From positions 62,001 through 126,000 of the forward strand of contig JAREIK010001332.1 in the NCBI GenBank assembly GCA_029783825.1: a DNA stretch of 64,000 nucleotides, written 5' to 3'. Position 1 is the first letter of the stretch. Every line of letters starts with the position of its first letter. A program made the translations under genes and the position numbers. The notes beneath the pieces were generated by a model. That model ran no database searches and was not told the origin of the DNA. It saw only the letters and a program-made list of their open reading frames with translations. This document shows, one piece after another, positions 26,359 through 37,849 of this stretch. The stretch is from Sapria himalayana. Taxonomy: Eukaryota > Streptophyta > Magnoliopsida > Malpighiales > Rafflesiaceae.

Positions 26359-27750
26359 GTTTGTCATGTTTAGTTTCAAAGAAAGTCTTCCTCAAATTTT
26401 TCTAATCTTACAAATAAATATTAATAGAAAAGAAAATGAAATCAAAGTTGAATTATTTATAAAGACAACTCATAGAAAGAAAGTTATATGAATAATCAAA
26501 AAATAAACAAAGCACATGAAAATAATAAAGAACAAAGTTAAATATTACTATAATATATTATTTTAAATAATTTGTCTTTAATTATTTCAACAATCATAAA
26601 ACAAGAGAAAAATAATGAAGATGAAACATGGATGGTTGACTCATGCATCAGTAATTCACATGTCTAAAATGGGAAGATGAATTATAAAACACTGTAAGAA
26701 CCCTTGAATAATTTTAGTTGACATCTTATGTCTCCAAACACATTGTCATACTTTTGGACTTTTTAAAAAATAATTATCAATACCTCTCTCTACTATGACA
26801 CAACCTTCTGTAATATATGTATTGAACTGAGACTCTCCCACCTCTGCCTCTACTACATTTGGCACTCCCTTGTTTGCCAATACAAATTAAATGAGATATC
26901 TCTTTAGTAGGACTTAATTTATATCATATATACTGAACTATCCAATGAAATAACTTTGATCTGATGAAAATCTTCACACATAAATAAATATATGATACAC
27001 CTCATAATAAACCAACTAACCAAAAAACATTGCATCCATGGTGCACACCCATTTCACAACCTTATTGCACCAGCCACACACCAGGGCGCACCCATTGTGC
27101 ATCCTAATTGCACACAACATACCCACCTCTATTATTGTCACACACACACACACACACATAGTTCACTTATTATACCATTGATGTTGATGAGGTGGGCATC
27201 AATGTTGGTCACACGCATGTTGGGCATCCAATGTGTATCTTATATTCAATGATTAAAATATCAGTTTCTACGGATATAGCGATACTTGGATTTTACAGAT
27301 ATATCGGATATATCGAATATATATTGGTATGTTTTTGTATATGAGCATCAATAAATGATAGATATATCGATCTTGACGGAGATATCAATACTTAGAATTT
27401 ATGGATATTTCGGAGATATATTGGTGGATATATCGGAAATTTTAATCCTTGCTTATGTCGCACATTCCTAAGTCATTTCACACACAACAACACATGCATG
27501 CATGTGTTGTTACAATGCATGCCCCACTAACAAAACCTAGAATTTGTTGTCTTTCTCAAGATTTAACTCTGATAACATATAAAAACTAAAGTCAATAAAT
27601 CAAAAAAAAATCCATATAAAAATTCATAATAAAATTATGTATAAGTGAAACTCTTATATAATTGAATTGAGACATCTAATATGCTGAGTGTTCTCATCTA
27701 TAATATATTACAACTAAAAAATAAAAGAAAAAAAGAAAAAAAGAAAAAAA
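25550..27750 (-). mobile_element. Ty1/copia relic, minus strand
   Basis: Integrase-part block at 25600-25760, gag-side AT-rich block, CAC/CATGC-rich leader at 27010-27230 with (CA)n, PBS-like CTCTGATAACAT at about 27556 and an LTR-like stretch to about 27720. Around 27240-27460 a run of ATATCGGATATATCG words forms an extra small repeat of unknown origin. Confidence 0.5.
26304..26358. repeat. Compound A(n)-(CA)n-(TA)n microsatellite
   Basis: About 20 A, then about 11 CA units, then about 7 TA units. A separate (CA)n run lies at 27139-27160. Both sit in a minus-strand copia relic. Confidence 0.95.
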
Positions 27751-28900
27751 GAAAAAAAAAAGTCATAAACTATAACAATTTCCTAAACTCTTCTAAATAA
27801 ATTCACTTCTAAATCTTTTTTAGCTCATTCAAATATACAAAGAAGGCTCTTGGACTTAAATTTGTATTTCAAATGAACAAAATGAAGTATCAAATTGAAC
27901 ATATCATGTTGGCATAAGTCATTTTTTTGTAGTACAATCGTCCACCATGTCATCCCAAGAACAACACAGTATGGATATCATGTTGTGCTGGCATTGCTTG
28001 TTTGGCTCGCAGGCAAAAAGATTTATGTCGGGTCATGCCAGATCATGTGGGTTTTGGGCAGAACAACAAGCAGCCTGTATTGAATGTGCACAATTAAAAT
28101 ATTTTAACATTTTAATTTTATATTTATGCAAAATAAAAAATAAAAATTACCCGAATAAAAAAAATCAATAAAAATAATATAAATATGTTACATAAATAAC
28201 ATGAAGGATAGCCAACAAAAATCCAAAAACAAACAAAATATTAAGTCATGTAAAAAATAATCCAAAATAGTATGAGTCTCGAGTCATCATCATTAATCTA
28301 TGTTTGTAGTATGGTAATACGTATGTAAGTGTAAATTATCATCGTCATATATACGTCTGAAGATATCACTAGTGATGACCTCAATATTCTTGACCTAAAT
28401 GTCACATGAGTCATTATTTGTTAATAACTTTTATTTTTTATCATGAAATGCCCAACCTTAATTTTTTTCCGTCATTCATGCATGCAAATGCTGCTATGAT
28501 ATTTGATCTCAATCTCGATTTCCTATATAAAATAATATTTACTATCATAAAAAAAAAGCAAACTTTAATATTATGCTAGATATCAAAGGAGTCGGTAGAT
28601 CATGAGTCAGTTTATATAGCATGTGATAAATGGATTCATATGATTTTCACCAATTTAAAATATCTAAATTTTTATTATCATATAAAAAAATGTAGTAATC
28701 AGTATAGGTACTGAGATAGCTAGCTCCTTTTCGATGGATCACCCCATCATTTATCCTTAAATAATTGAATAATAAAATCATCTTTAAATATGATGTGCAT
28801 GTCCGTTCTCAAAATATCTATACAGGCAGTCAAGCTATACAAAGTTTAAAATAAATAATCAATATTTTAAATATTTAATTATCATCTCAATAATCATGAT

Positions 28901-30495
28901 CTAAGAAGTACAGACACGGATACGGACACGAGGATACGACACGACAAGATACGGGGACACGACAAATTCTAAAAAACTAAGATACGGATACAGCTAAGAT
29001 ACGGCATGATAAAAAAAATAAAATTAAAAATAAAAATTATTTTTTTATAAATATTAGATATTTTATAAAATAAAATAAAATAAATTAAATTAAAATATTT
29101 TATAATATAAAATAAATATATATTGTTTATTTTATAAAATAAAAATATGTTATTTTATTTTATTTTATAAGATAATATTTATACTTATTTTATTTTATAT
29201 AATAATATTTTATAATTATATTATATAAAAATATATATTTTTTATTTTATAAAATAAAATATTTTATTTTATTTTATAAAAATATTTTATTTTATGCCAC
29301 ATCCCCACACATTGCGCCCACCCCTGCCTCCCCCTCAAATTGAGCCCGCCCCTACCTCCCCCCTCAAATCGTGCCCGCCCCTACCTCCCTCCTCAAATCG
29401 TGCCGGCCTCTGCCTCCCCCCTCAAATCACGACCACCCCTGCCTCTCCCTAAAATCGCGCCGCCCCTTCCTCTCCCCTCAAATCGCGTCCGCCCATGCCT
29501 CTTAGGGCTGTAACCGAGCTGAGCTACTCGCGAGCTGCTCGGCGTTCTGCTCGTTAGAAGCTCGCTCGAACTCATTTATTAAGTTAAATGAGCCGAGCCC
29601 GAATATCATTTTGAGGCTCAAAAGTTAAATGAACCGAGCCCGAGCACCGTCAAACTCGGCTCGTCAACTCATAAACAAGCTCGTGAATAGGCTCGTGAGC
29701 AAGATTGTTAACCAGGCTTGTGTACAAGCTCGTGAACAGGCTCGTGAACATAGAGAATGTTTGATGCACAATAAATTTTCCTATAAATGAACATGATGAA
29801 TATTTTAACTCTTAAACTTCAATCATGTTAATTGAACTTTTATTATCTTATATTTTTAATTTAGTTGTATGTTGGTTATTTTAAATAAATATTTTCTTTA
29901 ATTCTCGAACATCATTTTGAGGCTAGTAAGTTAAACCAGTCGAGCCCGAGCACCCTTAAACTCAGCTCGTCAGCTCATAAATATGCTTATGAACAGGCTC
30001 GTGAATAAGCTTGTGAGCAAGCTCGTTAACTAGGCTCATGAACAAGTTCATGAACCAAGCTCGTGAACAGGCTCGTAAGTTAATCGAGCCGAGCCCGATC
30101 ACCCTCAAACTTGGCTCGTCAGCTCGTGAACAGGCTCGTGAACAAGCTCGAGCCTACTCCTTTAAAACCGAGCCGAGCCGAGCCTACCTAATACTCGGCT
30201 CGACTCGGCTCGGTTACACCCCTACTACCTCCCCCTCAAATCACGCCCGCTCCCTGCCTCCCCCTCAAATCACGCCCGCCCCCTGCCAGTGGCCAACGTC
30301 GCCCATGGGGCGACTTTGGCCACCTGACGTCGTCGAACGTTGGTACTATCAACATGGATACGGCTACCGACGCAACCGTCTGATAGGCCACGTGGCATAT
30401 AGGACACATATCCCTGCTGTGTCTGTATCGTGTCCACGTGTCCAGGTGTTAGACACGTAGACAAGGCTGTAGGGAGCCGTGTCCGTGCTTCCTTG
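28901..30495. mobile_element. hAT-B element (1595 bp) carrying a nested hAT-C
   Basis: Termini CTAAGAAGTACAGACACGG and complement CAAGGAAGCACGGACACGG; flanks ATCATGAT and GTCATGAT (7 of 8). Same AT-rich block and CCCCTCAAATCG array as the 23842-24753 copy. Interrupted at 29503-30224 by a hAT-C element. The whole lies inside a decayed hAT-A transposase relic, making a three-level nest. Confidence 0.85.
29503..30224. mobile_element. hAT-C element (722 bp)
   Basis: Termini TAGGGCTGTAACCGAGC / GCTCGGTTACACCCCTA; flanks ATGCCTCT and CTACCTCC agree at 5 of 8, within a repeat array where the target itself varies. Interior consists of repeats around GCTCGTGAACAGGCTCGTG, GAGCCGAGCCCGA and their complements. 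No coding content. Confidence 0.82.
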
Positions 30496-31384
30496 GTCAT
30501 GATACTAAATGCAAATGTAAAGAATTTTTTATACTTGTTAAACATACTACTAATATTACATATGTACCTAAATATAATACAAATAGTACAAATATACATA
30601 GACAATGAAATATTCGTCATGTCATATAAAATTTCAATGAATTAAATAAAATAAATTCATGTATCACAGTTTAAATTATCAATAATAAATTAATCACTTT
30701 TATTATTGTCATAGTCATATATCACTAAAAAGTAGCCAACAAATGACTCTAACATGAAGTGAATATAATTCTAATGATCTTTCATATTCGTTTGGAATTT
30801 TTTCTTTTTAAGCTTCACTGACAAATAAATATTGATAAACTCTTGTTGTCTACTAAGTATCATAAAATATTTTAATAAATTTCTTATTTTTTTATAATAG
30901 ATCGTGACTTGTGATTTGTTTGGGCATGTGCCTAATGAATCATGCACACAAGTCATGCCTGGCCCAGCACAAGGCACGACTGGCCATGGCCTAGCAAGGA
31001 ATAAATCATGCCTTGGGCCAGCATTACCCTAGTCCAGGCAAGGTTCTGGACCATGTTGTGTAGGCCAGGCAATGCTAATTCAGGTTATGCCACAGGCCTT
31101 CTGGCCCACTTGACTCCTCTAAAAAAAAGAACAATTTTGTTTGACTAATTACTTAGATTTTACTTGAGTTTTAACAGTAACTGAGAGAAGATGTACGCCA
31201 TGTTGCTACACTTTTCCAGGAGACATAATACTCTTGAAAAGTGCTGCATTTTAGCAGAAAGTACGTTACATAAACATGTGAGAAAAAAAATTAAATGTGA
31301 AAATCAATTATAAATAATGAGAATGCATTATCCAACAAGAATAATAAAAATACAACTCAACAAGGGTGATTAAATTTTATAAAC

Positions 31385-31635
31385 CTGCAGCTGCTGCTGT
31401 GCGAGGCCATATGGTTTGTTGTATATCAGATGTGTCGGCCGTCTCACTCCACATACAAACTTCTCCTCCAAGCACAAACTCTTGTTCCAAAGAATTAGTT
31501 ATTCCTTCTAGCGGTTCAGCCATGTAAACATTATCCCACTGGATGTCTAGATGGTCGAGATACCATACATCTTGATTACTAAATATGCATCTGAGACCCT
31601 TTGCAACAGCCTTTGGGCAAACACTACCACTCAAC
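31385..31635 (-). CDS. HEXO: Beta-hexosaminidase exon (VCPKAVAKGLRCIFSN...GGEVCMW...WPRTAAAA)
   Basis: 251-nt exon from acceptor TACAG (AG at 31637-31636) to donor GTTTAT at 31384. It encodes LSGSVCPKAVAKGLRCIFSN, then WYLDHLD, AEPLEGI, GGEVCMWSE and QTIWPRTAAAA. These are conserved GH20 blocks; the GGE-x-CMW-x-E motif and the following Trp line the active-site pocket. The exon ends with one G, expected to join AA/AG for Glu in the next exon. That next exon was not found between 31384 and position 1 and may lie beyond the window. Family C-termini have about 80-90 further residues. Confidence 0.92.
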
Positions 31636-31732
31636 CTGTAGCAACTGGTGCACATAAATAAAAGTAGCCCAATAAAAAATGCAGATGTCACACATTTCAT
31701 CAAATAATGTGAACTGAAAGATAAAAGAAGAC

Positions 31733-31792
31733 CAGCTATGCACTATTGTCCTCGGGTGCAGGTCTGCTGCAAATGAATTGAATGTTTCCTCC
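31733..31792 (-). CDS. HEXO: Beta-hexosaminidase exon (EETFNSFAADLHPRTIVHSW)
   Basis: 60-nt exon between acceptor TTTCAG (AG at 31794-31793) and donor GTCTTC at 31732. It reads G-GAG-GAA-ACA... to AGC-TG: EETFNSFAADLHPRTIVHS plus split Trp codons at both ends. This is the segment following VNW in plant GH20 enzymes. The phases match both neighbours. It lies 8.15 kb from the previous exon and 97 bp from the next. Confidence 0.9.
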
Positions 31793-31999
31793 CTGAAATG
31801 CCATAAAACAAAGTTCAATATGTCAAATGAGCTACAAAACCTACACAATTTATATTATATTGTGTTAGATTAATGTATTCATTTTTGTATTTCATAAAAT
31901 TATCTACAATATGCTCGATAATAGGTGAATAGAAAAGAACAATCCAACCGTTCATCTCCTCTCAATTAAAATGACAATCAACCTTATAAAATTTAAAAA

Positions 32000-33440
32000 T
32001 CAAATAAACAAATACAAAAATAAACTAAAACTCAATACAATATAACATACAATCAATACTCTTATATAATGAGTGAATTATTTATGTTAGTCCACATGTT
32101 GGATATTTCTTTAAATAGTAAAAAAAAAATAACAAAACAAAAAAAACATAAAATAATGATTGTAAACTATAATATTTCTCATTAAACTAGTAAGTATGAA
32201 TCCAGAAGGCTAAATTTAAAGTAAAGAAATATGTTAACATATTTTCAAGACCTTCATAAATATTTCTATGAATTACTCTGTTATCATAATATATGTTGTA
32301 TTAATGATTTCATTCTTGATCTTCTTTTTTAGAAAAATATATTTCACTTCTATGTATTTCTTCTCATACAACACTAGATTTAAGATAATATATTCTACTG
32401 ATGACTATCACAAAAAATAGTAATTTAAGAAGAAATTTGATATTACATCTCCTCGAGTAAGTGACCAATTCAAAATATTTCCCAAATAATAGTCACTATC
32501 ATCTTAAATTATCTCTCAACTAGATCTTGATATAATTATATTTCTTTTATTTTTCTAACAAACAAAAAGATAATTTTTTACACGAGTCTGAAAAATACTT
32601 CTACTTTAGAGTGTGGAGCATGTCAGTTAAGAAAGAAAATTAGAATTTCTTATCCTGCACTTTAAGCTAGTATGAATATGAACTCATCCAATCCGATACA
32701 GCCAAATATATTGGGACCTTATAGAGATAAATTCAAATGAATTTCAAGTAATTTATTATTTTTATTAAAAACTTTTCTCGTTTTATACAAATATTTCTTT
32801 ATTATTCAAGATCATATTTTTTTTCTATATTTCAAATATCTTATAAAATGATAACTTAATTTAATCAAGATATTTAAAAAATAATAAAAAACATTCGATT
32901 AAAGTATGTTGGACAATTTCAACATTTGCTGTGTAAATTATGAAATCATATACCAAACTTTTTTTGTATGACTAATCTCTCATGAAATGGGATTACAAAA
33001 ATAAATAATACATATCTGGTGGGGACAACTTCAACTCTTCTCATTGATAAGAGTATTCCAAATATTTTTGGAGAGATACAATTTTACCCACAAAACAACT
33101 TATCAACTAGATGCTATTTTTATCCTTTTCCAATGTATACATTTTTAGATTATGTATTTTGAGAAGAGATTATTTAACTGGCTCATATGATTTTAGGAAG
33201 TATTTATTTTATCCATAATTCCTCCTTAGTATGATATAAGATAACACGTAGAATCTTAAGATGTATATTTTTTGGATAATGCAATACCCAATGCAATCGT
33301 TTCAGTTGAACTAGGTATTGATTTTTTTAGAGCTTATGGTCTTTTATTTTGTTATTTTTAGTTAACTTCTTATTTGATGAAAACTTCCAACTTAATTGTG
33401 TTGCCCCAATTATTTTGACCCCTATATAACAAGCTTTTAT
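32000..33440. mobile_element. Ty1/copia debris of both orientations in hexosaminidase intron
   Basis: 32040-32160 is LTR-like (CCACATGTTGGATATTTCTTT). About 32280-32420 on the minus strand reads ILNLVLYEKKYIEVKYIF, a copia RNase H relic. From about 32680 plus-strand copia blocks appear (33010-33270 integrase part; 33390-33440 LTR start). No intact frame. Confidence 0.5.
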
Positions 33441-33918
33441 TAGAGGTGTCAACCGGGCCGGGCCGGCCCGGCACGGTTCAGCTGTGCCTGGGCTGGCCAG
33501 GAAAAATTCCGTGCCCGGATTAGGCACGGGCCGTGCCGTGCCTGGCCTATGCCGTGCCGTGCCTGACGCGGCATATTCGGCCCGCGGCACGGCACACCAG
33601 CACGGGTTTGTCTCGTGCCGGGTGTCCCGTGAGCCCGAACCCACGATGGCCCCTCCCGCAAAAAAGACCGCGGGTCGGGTCTGATTCGACCCGACCCGCG
33701 GTCCCCCCGAATCCTAACTCGTACGGGCATGCAAGCCCGAGTGGGCCAGGCACGGCACGGCCCGTCGTGCATGCAGGCCATGCTGGGCTCGATTTTTTTA
33801 AACCATGCCGGGCTGGGCACGGCACGGTACAGTAACCGTGCCGTGCCCGGCCCGGCAAGAAAGCACGATCGTGCCCTAAAAAATGGGCCGGGCCGGGCCG
33901 GCCCGTTTGACACATCTA
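33441..33918. mobile_element. hAT-A non-autonomous element (478 bp)
   Basis: TAGAGGTGTCAACCGGG / CCCGTTTGACACATCTA with perfect duplication GCTTTTAT (33433-33440, 33919-33926). Carries a 38-bp near-perfect hairpin at about 33666-33703 (GACCGCGGGTCGGGTC...GACCCGACCCGCGGTC). Inserted in a copia LTR-like segment within the hexosaminidase intron. Very GC-rich, with long but meaningless open frames on both strands. Confidence 0.94.
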
Positions 33919-34429
33919 GCTTTTATGTGTGTTGTTTTGTATTGAATTTTGCTTCAAGCTTTAAGTTAAGTTGTGTTGTATTGTTTCAAGCTATTTCATG
34001 TTGTTCTTAAAAATAGTTTGTGTGCATCAACACAATTGATCCACCGTCGCCATACTCTAGCAACGGGAAGAGAGGAGTGTCGCCAAAATTCCAATAACAA
34101 TAAGAAACCTCAAGTGTGAAAGTGGATATCTTGTCTTTTTCCTATTTTTATATTGAGCAATAATAATTCAAATTTGGCATTAGTAAAATTGTACCCTACA
34201 AACCATAATTTGGAGTGAAGAATTAAAAAACCCTAAAAATTATGATTCTAAATTTGACAATACTCAATTTGGCACCTCAAAATTTGAGTATCTCTCTTTC
34301 TAGAAGTTTCTTGATGTGATCAAAAGATATATAAATTAAACATCATTTTATTTAAGATGATAGTTATCATGCTATTATACCACATGTGAAAAAACTACTC
34401 ACTATTTTTAACTACTTTAAACATCAGTG
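33919..34429. other. LTR-like and AT-rich intron sequence
   Basis: The first part (GTGTTGTTTTGTATTGAATTTTGCTTC) continues the LTR split by the 33441-33918 hAT-A copy. The rest shows no recognisable gene or repeat end. Confidence 0.5.
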
Positions 34430-34985
34430 CACCTTTCTTTTGTGTAAATTCCGTAACTTCTTTAACCTTTTGAGCTATCTTTTCAGACACTTTTCCGGCT
34501 AACAAAAATTGACATTTGTTCTTATTTAACCTTTGTCATGTTTCCTCTTCGAATGTTTGCAGGAACCTCATCAAATTTTTCATTGATCGACTACCCGCAT
34601 TCATAAAAATAATAATATCGTCTATATATGTCAAGCAGTTCACGTTAGGCGTGTGCCTTGGTTGCTTATACATCAGAATGCTACCCTCTTTCATTTCATT
34701 CTTTAAATTTATAATGAATAGTTCTAAATATATATTAAACATAGAAGGAAAAAGCGGGTCACATTGCCTAAGCCCTCTTACCAGTTTAAATTATTTCCAA
34801 ACCTGGCTATTAATAAGAATTCTGATCCATGCACTAGAAACACATCTGTACATTAGATCAATCTAGATGTCTGAGAATCCCATTTTTTTCATTAGATAAC
34901 ACAAGAAATCTCATTCTATTCTATCAAATGTCTTTGATAGATCTCGTTTCAAAATTACATTATGTCATCTAACTCTCACAATATA
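34430..34985 (-). pseudogene. LINE (L1-type) reverse transcriptase fragment
   Basis: Minus-strand reading gives LKRDLSKTFDRIE, FLCYLMKKMGFSDI, MYRCVSSAWIRILINSQVW, RGLRQCDPLFPSMF and TYIDDIIIFMNAGSRSMKNL. These correspond to the plant L1 RT blocks usually seen as DMSKAFDRVEWDF, GLRQGDPLSP and YADD. The catalytic box is YIDD. Stops replace residues after RIE (probably Trp), SDI and VWK. Neither a 5' part nor an endonuclease is visible nearby. It lies inside the 8-kb hexosaminidase intron, on the same strand as that gene. Confidence 0.85.
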
Positions 34986-36240
34986 GAGTATACTTGCTCT
35001 AATTAAAGTATCATTAAGAACAGATAAACTCTTGAAACATTTCAACACCGATGTCAAACTATATGTTATTGCTTGTATCTATTAAATTACAAAGATAATA
35101 TCTAACTTGACATATAATAATGACATGTTAAAGAAAATATTTAATCTAATAATATACTCAATTGAAAACTTAACCAATATATCTATTAGGATTCTGGAAA
35201 TTTTAACAAAAATAAAATATTATATACTGATGATGAATCTATAAAATAACTCCTTAATTATTATAATGTTTCAATATTGTCCAAAATATATAAATACGTA
35301 ACATTCAATTCAAGTTTTTTTTATAGAAATTATTATGTCACTTATTCTATAAGAAAGTATACAACTTACATCCTTATAAAATATATTTAAAAGATATAAT
35401 TGAGTTGAATTATCTATTACTCAAAAGCTAGCTAAGAAAATACTTACATTCATGAATTTCTCTCCGAATAAAACAACTCCTTTTGTATGCCAAGAATTTA
35501 TAGTCTCTATTATAATTAAAGAATATGAAGATGTATTATTTATTTTTTAAAATAATGTTAAGTCTTACATTATTTTATCCAATACTATTCATGATTCATA
35601 TAACAAAAGGTTAGATGATACAAATATTTCCATAAAAATTAAAGCTAAAATATAAAGTTAGAAACTAATCTTAATACTACTAAAGTGCCTAGAATTCAAA
35701 TGAATACTCAAGAGATAGAAGCACTATATGATGAAGCTCTTCAAAATGAAAATAAAAAAATCATCTCATCTTTCATAGATAATTATGTCATTGTTTGTCA
35801 AACATTATTGTTGGGGTTGCCTGCATATTTTTCTCTTGGGTAGATAACTTTGCAACCTTTGACCCTATAAGGCATCTCCAAGTCAATGCAACTACATGCT
35901 GGTGTTTTTTAATCTCTGAATATTGAATTTCTCGAGGAAACTGAAGAATGTAAGAGTGGTCCCTATTCTTCATTACTTACAAAAGCTATAAACCAAAAAC
36001 CATGAGTCATTACCATTTGGGCAGCCTATGATTTCATCTTGATCAACCAATAATTATTTCAAAAGAATATAATAGGTTACTCTCAATATTGCTCCTATTG
36101 CTAGTTGCTACAATTTTTTTTATGTTGCGCAGATTCATAATTTTGTTCTGATTAAATTTGACTTGTTGATTCTCTAATTCTAATATTTTAGTCTTTCACG
36201 CATCAATTTGAGAAAAAATAATTAGTTTATAATTTTTTAT
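34986..36240. other. AT-rich intron sequence, probable copia debris
   Basis: No domain could be read in any frame; occasional words match the plus-strand copia copies. Open frames here are short and without recognisable homology. Confidence 0.4.
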
Positions 36241-36420
36241 TTTCTTATTTTTAGTTACTTTTTGTTTGATGGGCACCTATCTCATGTGGACTGCCCTAAT
36301 TATTTTGCACCTATATAAAAGGTTTTATCTGTGTTATTTTGTATTGAGTTTCACTTTAAATTATATTGTATTATTTCAAGTTATTTCATATTGTTTTTTA
36401 ATTATTTTATTTTCTGTATT
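36240..36420 (+). promoter_or_regulatory. LTR promoter-like segment with TATA box
   Basis: CTATATAAAAGG at 36311-36322 is a canonical TATA box, followed by TTTTATCTGTGTTATTTTGTATTGAG. The same layout occurs at 33420-33440 plus 33919 onward (CTATATAACAAGCTTTTA) and in weaker form at 25500, 37750 and 61430. I read it as the plus-strand LTR promoter of the copia family. Activity is unknown. Confidence 0.5.
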
Positions 36421-36823
36421 CAATTGGAAATAAATTCTTTGTCAGATATGATTCCTTCAATTGACTTCACTACATATTCAATCTAATTAGATAAAATATT
36501 AATTCTTTATCTAATATGATTCATTCTGTTAGCTTTAACATATATATAAGAATCTTATGGAATATTAACTAATTATTACCGATCAGATATAACTTATATA
36601 ATTAATATAACAAATTATTTCCTAAAGTATTTATGACAAATTTACCTAGACATCCATACTTATTCGCATACTAAGGTAAATGAAGAAATCACTAAGCCTT
36701 GGGATTTCTTTCGACGATCATTAATATTTATAGTTAGTCAAATATTCATATTTAATTTGAACCTCAATCCACATTGAGATGAGATAAATTATAAATTTTT
36801 ATATTTTTCTTTTTGCATACAAT

Positions 36824-37268
36824 TAGAGGTGTCAACCGGGCCGGGTCGGGCCGGGCCGGGCCGGCCCGGCATGGAAAAATTCCGTGCTCGAGCCTGTGCC
36901 GTGCCCGGGTTAGGCACGAGCCGTGCCATGCCGTGCCTGGCTTGTGTCATGTCGTGCCTGACCTGGCACAGTTCGGCCCGCGGCACGGCACACCGGCACG
37001 GGTTTGTCCCGTGCCGGGTGTCCCGTGAGCCCGACCCCACGATGCCCCTCCCGCAATAAAAGACCACGGGTCGGGTCTGATTCGACCTTACCCGCGGTCC
37101 CCCGAATCCCGAACCACTTGGACAGGCAAGCCCAAGCGGGTCCGGCACGGCACGGCCTGCCGTGCCGGGCCCGGTTATTTTAAACTGTGTCGTGCCAGGC
37201 ACGGCAGCATGCTCGTGCCCAAAAAATTCGGGCCGGGCAGGCCCGGCCCGGCCCATTTGAAACCTCTA
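36824..37268. mobile_element. hAT-A non-autonomous element (445 bp)
   Basis: TAGAGGTGTCAACCGGG / CCCATTTGAAACCTCTA with perfect duplication CATACAAT (36816-36823, 37269-37276). Same hairpin as the 33441 copy at about 37060-37100. The two are close relatives. Confidence 0.94.
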
Positions 37269-37276
37269 CATACAAT

Positions 37277-37830
37277 CTTATCTTCTAAAAAAATAAGATA
37301 TAATCAATTATTTTGAGATTCAATACAAAAGTAGAGTTCGGAACAATAGCGATGGTTACTTATGAGATATTTTGAATCAAATATTTTCTAGATTAAATTG
37401 AATACCCTCTCACTTCTCCTACAACTCTCTATCATGATAGTCATGTAACAAAATGTATAACCTCTAATTTGATATCTCAAGAGCGAAAAAAATAGAGATA
37501 AGTTTTATTTCACGTGGAGAAAATCTAAGATGAAACTATTATTATTGTTTGTCGTTGTGACAGATCAACCAGTCAATATTTTTTTAGACTTGAAAAGACA
37601 ACTGATATTTTTTTACTTGGGGTTTAGTATTCTAGATATCCATACACTAGTTTATGGAGGAATATTACTACTTATATTGTTTTATATTTCCTTTTCAATT
37701 ACTTTACATTATGTATTGGAGCACCTGAAATATGAGCTGCCCCAATCCGAGTAGTCTAGTATTTATAAGGACTTTCCATTTGTATATTTTGTAATTTTTT
37801 ATTAACGAGTTTAAGGCGTACATTTATTAC
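37277..37830 (+). pseudogene. Ty1/copia RNase H relic and LTR
   Basis: About 37313-37510 reads LRFNTKVEFGTIAMVTYEIF, then TLYHDSHVTKCITSNLIS and a degraded end, following the copia RNase H order (SRSSTEAEYRA..., LYCDNQAA...). An LTR-like tail with GCCCCAATCCGAG follows at about 37735. Split from its upstream part by the 36824-37268 hAT-A element. Confidence 0.65.
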
Positions 37831-37849
37831 TTCCTTTATACAATCTTAT

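Larger units (their letters stand above)
27882..31121 (-). pseudogene. hAT-A element with degraded transposase (copy 3), split by hAT-B
   Basis: Left end degenerate (AAGTATCAAATTG near 27886), right end TTGACTCCTCTA at 31110-31121. Stretches at about 28260-28900 and 30496-30870 align by eye with the minus-strand transposase of the 4756-8358 copy: the acidic tail and dimerisation part on the left, the middle part on the right of the insertion. The part between about 30880 and the right arm, corresponding to the N-terminal half, is deleted. Many stops and indels. No clear target duplication. At the position of the codon-358 stop of copy 1 this copy has CAA (Gln). Confidence 0.75.

Noticed and set aside
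29393..29575. Small Arg/Gly-rich minus-strand frame spanning the hAT-B/hAT-C junction
   Set aside because: It crosses an insertion boundary and reads a CCCCTCAAATCG array; not a gene.
34516..34866. 116-codon plus-strand frame
   Set aside because: It is the antisense of the LINE reverse-transcriptase fragment, whose motifs (RGLRQCDPLFPS, YIDDIIIF) read on the minus strand.
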